This document shows positions 41,409 through 46,922 of a stretch of 46,922 bases of DNA, one piece after another. Origin of the DNA: an uncultured Eubacteriales bacterium (GTDB taxonomy: Bacteria; Bacillota; Clostridia; Christensenellales; Borkfalkiaceae); assembly GCA_958421945.1 (NCBI GenBank), contig CATZMZ010000011.1, forward strand, positions 1 to 46,922, read 5' to 3'. Made by a program: the position numbers and the translations under genes. How positions within the stretch are numbered: position 1 is the stretch's first letter; each line of letters opens with the position of its first letter. The notes beneath the pieces were generated by a model. The model was not told the origin of the DNA. It did no database searches and saw only the letters and a list, made by a program, of their open reading frames with translations.

Positions 41409-43112
41409 ATGAAAAAGAAAAAACTGTTAAATTACTTTTTGCTGTGCGTTGTGATAGCGATGAGTGTCTGCGGCATAGCTGCGTGTGCCAGCAAGCCAAA
41501 AAGCGTAACCGTCGAACAGATAATTGAGGCAAACGACAGGCAGAAGGTAATCGAAGAATACGGCAATCTGCACGTAACCTCAACGGCTGACGAGGTAATG
41601 TACGGCAGCAATCTTAAAACCATTTGTTTCACCTCCAACGAATACGGGTTGATAATGGATTATGAAGATGCGGAGTCAGAAGATAAGTATAATTACTGCA
41701 CGTGTATAAACGGCGTGAGATACGTAGCTTGTAAAGACGGGGATAAAGAACAATATTATGCGTCTATTTTTACGGGCGACTATACCGCTTTTATAAGCGA
41801 AATAAGTAATATAAACACTCAAGCGAATGTTGGCACGCCTGAAATAAAGGACGGGAAAGTCGTACTCGTTACGACGGAAACTTATAATTATACAGACTTT
41901 TCATTAACGTATGAAAATACCTATTATTGCAATAGGGAAACGTTGCTTATTGAAAAAGTAATTTTACATTCGACCTCCGACGGTGGAGAAATTGCAACCG
42001 ATGAGTATACTTACATCTACGGCTCGGAACATACACCTCCATTAAAGGCGTATTCTTTACATAAAAACGCCACGGACAAGGCGAACTTTGTCGTGGTCAG
42101 CAATGCAGGTACGTCAAGCGAAAAACGCACTGAGTATACCATAGCCGGTACCTCTGATGTACGAGTTGAAAATTTAGGCGAAACCCAATACGCCCTGTAC
42201 TCAGATGCGGTTCACTCCGAAGAAGTGAAACAAATTGCACCTTACGTAACGGGCGGGGAAACTCCCGTGTTCTATCTTGCCGAAAGTACCGCCCCCACGC
42301 TTAAACAGCTTACAGAGGCGAATGACAGACAGAAGGTAATCGAAGAATACACCAACCTGCACGTTACGGAAACCACCACGTACGATTCAGGCGCAGTTTA
42401 TACGGCAAATGCGTTATTTTACGCCAACGATTACGGTCTGGTAATGGATTATCTGGACGAGGCATCGGACGGAAGCAAATATAATTCCACTACAATGATT
42501 AACGGTATGATGTTTGTATTTAATAACGGCGTCAACAATAAGCTGTATATTGCGGACTTATATGCGGACAGCGAATATAACGCTAAAATCAGTACGATTT
42601 ACAATTTAGTAAAAAGCGACGTAATCCAAGCCCCCGAAGTCAAGGACGGAAAAATCGTAGTCAAAACGGAGTTCGAGTATCCGCTGTTTAATTATTCCGA
42701 GAAAAAGACCTTCTATTTTAATGCGGAGACGTTGCTTATAGAAAGGGCAACTACGCAATATACAATCACTACGTCCGATGCAATCGGAACGACAACCAAC
42801 GAGGTTACCTACGAATACGGTTGTTCAAACTATAGCCCTGCGCTGACGGCATACAACGCGCATAAAATTGCCGAGAACAAGTCGGACTTCATAGTCGTAC
42901 GCAATGCCGGAACGGCAGACGAAAAGCGTACCGAATATACCATATCCGGCCAGTCTGCTTTGGTTGTATACGACGGGGAAGAAAAGGAATACGCCCTGTA
43001 TGCCGACGCTGACTGCACGATTGAAGTAGAAAACTATAAAGACTACCTCACGGACGGAGAAGCCCCCGTATTCTACCTTGCCGAAAAGACCGCCGTACCC
43101 ACTCTCAATTAG
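41409..43112 (+). CDS. Two-repeat lipoprotein, likely shortened by a TAG
   Basis: AAAGGAG is spaced for ATG 41409; an upstream in-frame TTG at 41388 is not. The signal peptide ends IAAC (Cys26). Two roughly 260-residue units begin VTVEQIIEANDRQKVIEEYG and LKQLTEANDRQKVIEEYT, and both end ETPVFYLAE or a close variant. The gene ends PTLN then TAG, but the same frame continues IIETNDKQKS, the start of a third unit. The stop is thus probably a CAG-to-TAG change or the edge of a decayed repeat. Surface-located; function unknown. The 567-residue product is otherwise intact. Confidence 0.75.
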   Translation: MKKKKLLNYFLLCVVIAMSVCGIAACASKPKSVTVEQIIEANDRQKVIEEYGNLHVTSTADEVMYGSNLKTICFTSNEYGLIMDYEDAESEDKYNYCTCINGVRYVACKDGDKEQYYASIFTGDYTAFISEISNINTQANVGTPEIKDGKVVLVTTETYNYTDFSLTYENTYYCNRETLLIEKVILHSTSDGGEIATDEYTYIYGSEHTPPLKAYSLHKNATDKANFVVVSNAGTSSEKRTEYTIAGTSDVRVENLGETQYALYSDAVHSEEVKQIAPYVTGGETPVFYLAESTAPTLKQLTEANDRQKVIEEYTNLHVTETTTYDSGAVYTANALFYANDYGLVMDYLDEASDGSKYNSTTMINGMMFVFNNGVNNKLYIADLYADSEYNAKISTIYNLVKSDVIQAPEVKDGKIVVKTEFEYPLFNYSEKKTFYFNAETLLIERATTQYTITTSDAIGTTTNEVTYEYGCSNYSPALTAYNAHKIAENKSDFIVVRNAGTADEKRTEYTISGQSALVVYDGEEKEYALYADADCTIEVENYKDYLTDGEAPVFYLAEKTAVPTLN

Positions 43113-44512
43113 ATTATAGAGACAAACGACAAGCAGAAATCGTTGATATTTCGCAAATTAAAGAGTGTTAAACAAAAAAATAATAAGGAGATTAACGTAT
43201 GAAACTAATAAAAAGGATTGTTACGGTTTTAACAGCAACTGTCTGCGCATTGGGCGTCTGTATTCTTACTGCCTGCGACCAAGGAAAAAAACAAGAAGCC
43301 AACAATATAGAGGCTTCAGGTTATATCTATATCGACGGGCAACAGCCTTTGTTTATTGAAGGGCAACCCTCCTTGAATGGTGACGAGGCTGCACGTTTCA
43401 AAGATACGATAGCCGCTTCGGACATTGTTTTGGACGGAGAGCTTGCGGGAAAGACGGTAACGAGTGTGGAGTATAAGGACGAGTCCTCTTTGGTCGTATA
43501 CCTCGACGGTAAGGCAAACGACTTTGAGGGTGACAGCGTGTACTGTAAGGTTACGGTCAAAGGCAGCGCTACGAAAGACGGCAAAAATTCTTACGGCTAC
43601 GTAATCTTACGCAAACCCAAGCTTACCTGTATGGGCGGTATGTATACAACCAACACTCTTAAAAGCAGATTGTCTTTGCCGTACGGCGAGTTTATAACCG
43701 AGAACGTCACACTTGAAAATATCACCGCTGTCGAGCCTGCCGGGGCTAAGGTGGAAGAGGTTTATCTTTCAGACGGAGAGCTCTACGTTACGGTATCGGG
43801 GCTTGCCGACAGGTTTGATTATCCTACGATAAGCATTTCGGCGTCGGTAACAAGTTTTAACAAGCAAATAACAATAACGTTATCGACGTTCAGTACGGCG
43901 GAATTATATTAATAATAACGTGTAGACGATTTTGTGTTTACAAAAATCAATAATACTGAGTGAATCAAAATGAAAAAACGTAACACTGTTAAAAATCTGA
44001 CAAAAGTGCTTTTATTCTGCACTGTGATATTGCTATGTGTCTTTGGCATATCTGCGTTCGCCAACAAGCCCTAAACTACGACTGTAACCGTCGAACAGCT
44101 CATAGAGGCAAATGACAGACAGAAGGTAATCGAAGAATACGGCAATCTGCACGTTACGGAAACCACCACGTACGAGTCAGGCGCAGTTTATACGGCAAAT
44201 GCGTTATTTTACGCCAACGATTACGGTCTGGTAATGGATTATCTGGACGAGGCATCGGACGGAAGCAAATATAATTCCACTACAATGATTAACGGTATGA
44301 TGTTTGTATTTAATAACGGCGTCAACAATAAGCTGTATATTGCGGACTTATATGCGGACAGCGAATATAACGCTAAAATCAGTACGATTTACAATTTAGT
44401 AAAAAGCGACGTAATCCAAGCCCCCGAAGTCAAGGACGGAAAAATCGTAGTCAAAACGGAGTTCGAGTATCCGCTGTTTAATTATTCCGAGAAAAAGACC
44501 TTCTATTTTAAT
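42313..44512 (+). repeat. 410-bp near-identical duplication within the lipoprotein region
   Basis: 42313-42722 and 44105-44512 are the same repeat unit, differing at only a few bases near the start (ACCAACCTG against GGCAATCTG, GATTCAGG against GAGTCAGG). Homology ends abruptly after TTCTATTTTAAT in both. Confidence 0.85.
43199..43912 (+). CDS. Lipoprotein of unknown function
   Basis: The 237-residue protein has a lipobox LTAC (Cys26) and AAGGAG upstream. The mature part consists of beta-rich segments (SGYIYIDGQQPLFI, SVYCKVTVKGSATKDGKNSY, EVYLSDGELYVTVSGLADR) resembling Ig-like folds. No domain can be named. It lies between the two-repeat lipoprotein and its broken copy. Confidence 0.65.
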   Translation: MKLIKRIVTVLTATVCALGVCILTACDQGKKQEANNIEASGYIYIDGQQPLFIEGQPSLNGDEAARFKDTIAASDIVLDGELAGKTVTSVEYKDESSLVVYLDGKANDFEGDSVYCKVTVKGSATKDGKNSYGYVILRKPKLTCMGGMYTTNTLKSRLSLPYGEFITENVTLENITAVEPAGAKVEEVYLSDGELYVTVSGLADRFDYPTISISASVTSFNKQITITLSTFSTAELY

Positions 44513-44515
44513 TAA
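43970..44515 (+). pseudogene. Broken partial copy of the repeat lipoprotein
   Basis: The ORF starts MKKRNTVKNLTKVLLFCTVI, has SAFANK where the intact gene has a lipobox Cys, and meets TAA at 44072-44074. The same frame continues as a repeat unit (VEQLIEANDRQKVIEEYGNL) and stops at 44513-44515. From about 44105 to 44512 the DNA is almost identical to 42313-42722, and both match up to TTCTATTTTAAT. This is a recent duplicate truncated on its 3' side. Confidence 0.85.
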
Positions 44516-44542
44516 ATAATATTATTTGATGAGGATAAATTC

Positions 44543-45046
44543 ATGAGATTTATCAACACTTTATTTCCCAACCTTGCAGGGCAAACTCTGCTCGTAGTAG
44601 CAATTGCGCTGTCCATTGTGATTGCGGTTTACTTGTTATTCGCAATCTCCGAATGGAAAATGTTCACGAAAATGGGTGAGAAGGGCTGGAAAGCCTTCAT
44701 ACCCCTATACAATGTCTACATATTGCTTAAAAGATGCAGCAAGGTCTCTTATTTTGGGCAGATGATTATTTCAGGCGTAGTTTACTCAATTGTCAACATT
44801 TTGTTTTCTTTAAATGTCATCAATGCCGAAGCCGCCGGTCTTTCTATCGTTTGCAACTTGATTCAGCTTGTAGCCTCAATTTGCTTACTCGTTCTTGATA
44901 TTAAGATGATGCACGGCATATCAAAGTCGTTCGGTCACGGAACAGGCTTTACCGTGGGTCTTGTCCTGCTTCCGTTCATATTCCAGCTTGTTCTCGGATT
45001 CGGCTCGTCCGAATACAGACCTGTTAATAAAGGAAAAAGCAAATAA
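44543..45046 (+). CDS. DUF5684-type integral membrane protein
   Basis: The 167-residue protein has about four membrane helices. The family signature is present between helices 1 and 2: EWKMFTKMGEKGWKAFIPLY followed by NVYILLKRCS. A later HGISKSFGHGTGFTVG loop is also typical. DUF5684 proteins are often found near signal-peptidase-like or secretion genes, but function is not established. A second, broken member starts at 46510. Confidence 0.75.
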   Translation: MRFINTLFPNLAGQTLLVVAIALSIVIAVYLLFAISEWKMFTKMGEKGWKAFIPLYNVYILLKRCSKVSYFGQMIISGVVYSIVNILFSLNVINAEAAGLSIVCNLIQLVASICLLVLDIKMMHGISKSFGHGTGFTVGLVLLPFIFQLVLGFGSSEYRPVNKGKSK

Positions 45047-45066
45047 CGGCAAAGGTGGTCATAAAT

Positions 45067-45549
45067 ATGAAAAACTTTGGAAAAAAGACACATTTCTCAC
45101 TATTGATTTATTCCGAATTGATAGCAGGCATACTTTGTTATGTTCTTGTTGCGGCAGTTACGGGACTGCTTATATGGTTAGCTATTAACAGTGAGGAGCG
45201 TATTGACGATATTGTCACAGTGATAATTATTCTTGCAGTTTTCTATCTTTTATGCGCTGTGGGCGGTGGCTGGCTTATTTCGCGATTTATCAAGTGGAAG
45301 AAACTGCCCGACGATTTGATATCAGCAGACGGCGAGTATTTATACATATTCACAAATAAACAGATAAAAATCGCACTCAATGAGATAGATTCGATTTTTG
45401 CGGGCCCCGAATCTTTTTTGATCCACTTGTTTGGCGGTGGTTATGGAATTGTCGAGATTAAAGCTGTCGGGAAAAAATACAAAGTTTATTTTGTTGACGA
45501 GGCAAACACAGTCCCGGATATTGTTATGAATCATATCAATAATCTATAA
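45067..45549 (+). CDS. Two-helix membrane protein with PH-like C-terminal domain
   Basis: AAAGGTGG (45051-45058) is spaced for ATG 45067; the GTG at 45055 overlaps it and is rejected. The 160-residue protein has helices at about residues 12-40 and 50-80. A C-terminal beta-rich part follows (DGEYLYIFTNKQIKIALNEI, FGGGYGIVEIKAVGKKYKVY), resembling a small bacterial PH-like domain. Function unknown. It belongs to the membrane-protein run from 44543 to the window end. Confidence 0.6.
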   Translation: MKNFGKKTHFSLLIYSELIAGILCYVLVAAVTGLLIWLAINSEERIDDIVTVIIILAVFYLLCAVGGGWLISRFIKWKKLPDDLISADGEYLYIFTNKQIKIALNEIDSIFAGPESFLIHLFGGGYGIVEIKAVGKKYKVYFVDEANTVPDIVMNHINNL

Positions 45550-45613
45550 GCTTTGTAAATCGGATTTGCAGGCATTGGCTCGCAAATAAAAAATAAATTA
45601 ACAGGAGGGCATT

Positions 45614-46420
45614 ATGTCAGAATTTAGTAACATTGTTCGCGAAATGGCGGACGGGACTCTGGACGGAGTCTCGGAGGGGGTTATTATCGCTATGAGTGTG
45701 GTTTGCGGTCTTTTGATCGTTGCCTCGATAATTGCATTGGGCGTATCTATTTATCTCGCTATCAGCTACGTGCGCTACAACAAAAAACAGAACAGTTGCG
45801 GCAGGACGGGCGAGGAAATCGCAAGAACGATACTTGACAAAAACGGATTGCAGAAGATTAAGGTATCTAAAACCGGTTCTATTCTCTTTGGAAACAGTTA
45901 CAGTCACTATTTCAAAAAAGTAAGACTTAGAAGGCTTACCTGGCAAAAACGGAGCGTGACATCTCTTGCCATGGCGGCGCAGAAATCCGCACTTGCTGTT
46001 CTTGATAAAGAAAACGATGCGGAAATGAGAACGCGCGTCCGTCTGACGCCGCTCATCTACTTCGGACCGATTGCTTTTGTTCCGATGGTTGTAATAGGCG
46101 TGTTGCTTGATGTGTTGTTGTCAACCGGTTTTTGCGGTATCCTTTTCACAGTACTCGGTCTCGGTTTCTATCTCTTATCCTTTGTTATGTCCATTCTCGT
46201 ACTGAAAACCGAGAAGAAAGCGCAGAAGCGCGCGTATGAAATTATGAAAGAAGAAGGACTTGCGACCGAAGAAGAACTCGAATCATGCAAAAAGCTGTTC
46301 CGACTCTACAACATCGAATACATAAACGACATGGTGATCGCTCTGCTGGAGCTGATCTATCGTGTGCTTCAGATCATTGCGTATGTTCAGGATTCATCCT
46401 CATCGTCGAGCAAACAGTGA
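45614..46420 (+). CDS. YugP-like membrane protein lacking the HExxH zinc site
   Basis: The 268-residue protein follows the layout of YugP/Zn_peptidase_2 membrane metalloproteases: an N-terminal helix (residues 23-53), the signature GEEIARTILDKNGLQKIKV, two central helices (145-200), and a C-terminal helix. In the family the next motif is AAHEVGHA; here the aligned segment is AAQKSALA (residues 121-128), so both His and the Glu are lost. It should be catalytically dead. AGGAGG precedes the ATG. A regulatory or scaffold role is inference. Confidence 0.65.
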   Translation: MSEFSNIVREMADGTLDGVSEGVIIAMSVVCGLLIVASIIALGVSIYLAISYVRYNKKQNSCGRTGEEIARTILDKNGLQKIKVSKTGSILFGNSYSHYFKKVRLRRLTWQKRSVTSLAMAAQKSALAVLDKENDAEMRTRVRLTPLIYFGPIAFVPMVVIGVLLDVLLSTGFCGILFTVLGLGFYLLSFVMSILVLKTEKKAQKRAYEIMKEEGLATEEELESCKKLFRLYNIEYINDMVIALLELIYRVLQIIAYVQDSSSSSSKQ

Positions 46421-46509
46421 CAAAACGATAAAACATCTGCTTTTCACCGAAATGTTCGTATTACAAATCTTGTCTTATATAAAATAATATAGTTTTAAGG
46501 TGAAACATC

Positions 46510-46922
46510 ATGTTAGAAATTTTATTTCCCGGTATCAAAGAAGGACAGTACACGCTTGCAATTATTATATCTTGTATCTAAGTTGCGCTTTGGCTTCTGA
46601 TTGCGGTTGCAAGGTGGAGTATGTTTACCAAGATGGGAGAAAAGGGTTGGAAAGCATTTATTCCGTTTTATGACATTTATATCTTGTTTTCTAAGTGCTG
46701 GAGCACAAGGGCGGCATGGAACTACATCACGGGGATTTTTGTTTCCGTGCTCTTTGAATTCGGAGTTTTTAAATCCACCGGCGATATTGCGATGATTGCA
46801 AGTTATATATGCGAATTGCTGGTTGCTATATGTATGCTCTATCTTTCTATCCGTATCAATTTCCGTATCGCAAAGGCGTTTGGGCACGGGGCAGGCTTTG
46901 GCTTCGGACTTTGGCTTTTCCC
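46510..46922 (+). pseudogene. Second DUF5684-type membrane protein, in-frame TAA, runs off the window
   Basis: AAGGTG precedes ATG 46510. The frame reads MLEILFPGIKEGQYTLAIII, meets TAA at 46579-46581, then continues as a DUF5684 protein (RWSMFTKMGEKGWKAFIPFY, then FRIAKAFGHGAGFGFG) up to the window end. It is a paralogue of the gene at 44543. TTTTCACC at 46441-46448 can pair with GGTGAAA at 46499-46505 and cover the ribosome binding site. Confidence 0.75.

Noticed and set aside
45055..45066. GTG start for the two-helix membrane protein
   Set aside because: The GTG is within AAAGGTGG, which is the ribosome binding site of ATG 45067.
46522..46887. 121-codon reverse ORF at the window end
   Set aside because: It is antisense to the DUF5684-type frame, which has clear family motifs despite one stop codon.

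Overview
The window looks like a chromosomal segment of a low-GC Gram-positive anaerobe of the Clostridia, probably a gut commensal; Christensenellales/Borkfalkiaceae-like is my guess, not a sequence match. The basis is AGGAGG-type ribosome binding sites, many lipobox signal peptides, surface proteins with Ig-like and repeat modules, and Clostridia-type conjugative element genes. I see no tRNA, rRNA or CRISPR array.

Region 1 (1-4400) is accessory DNA: the tail of a membrane-anchored surface protein, a WYL-type regulator cut off inside its WYL domain and joined to a foreign C-terminal fragment, a small HExxH protein, and then a conjugation remnant made of a VirD4/TraG coupling protein without a usable native start, a winged-helix protein and a 27-residue membrane peptide.

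Region 2 (4500-27920) is an AT-rich glycan-utilisation locus. A divergent AraC-type regulator (minus strand) shares a compact promoter region with a long plus-strand gene run: a GH2-family glycosidase, a solute-binding lipoprotein and two ABC permeases (no ATPase gene), a large Ig-like exported protein, a DUF4838 lipoprotein, a repeat-bearing lipoprotein, a previously uncalled 57-residue peptide, a second exported protein built from the same repeat modules, a cytoplasmic glycosidase-like protein, a Gfo/Idh/MocA oxidoreductase and an SGNH esterase. The simplest reading is capture of a glycan at the surface, import of oligosaccharides, and cleavage, deacetylation and oxidation inside the cell.

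Region 3 (27920-36300) is a decaying mobilizable element plus gene debris: a broken InlB-repeat surface protein, a truncated sigma-like gene, a DUF262/DUF1524-like remnant, a broken Cys-rich gene, a structured non-coding stretch, a recognisable MobV-type oriT, a MobV/Pre relaxase whose start codon reads ATA, a small RHH-like protein, a small gene whose start reads ACG, a large serine recombinase interrupted by one TGA, and an integrase N-terminal scrap.

Region 4 (36300-41300) looks like resident regulation: a LytS-like histidine kinase and a receiver/SARP-like regulator, then a RelA/SpoT synthetase-domain protein coupled to an HD hydrolase, a STAS antagonist, a degenerate receiver, a 25-residue ORF inside hairpins and a 64-residue protein. 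Region 5 (41400-46922) carries a two-repeat lipoprotein and a broken third copy, another lipoprotein, DUF5684-type membrane proteins (one broken) and a YugP-like protein that has lost its HExxH site.
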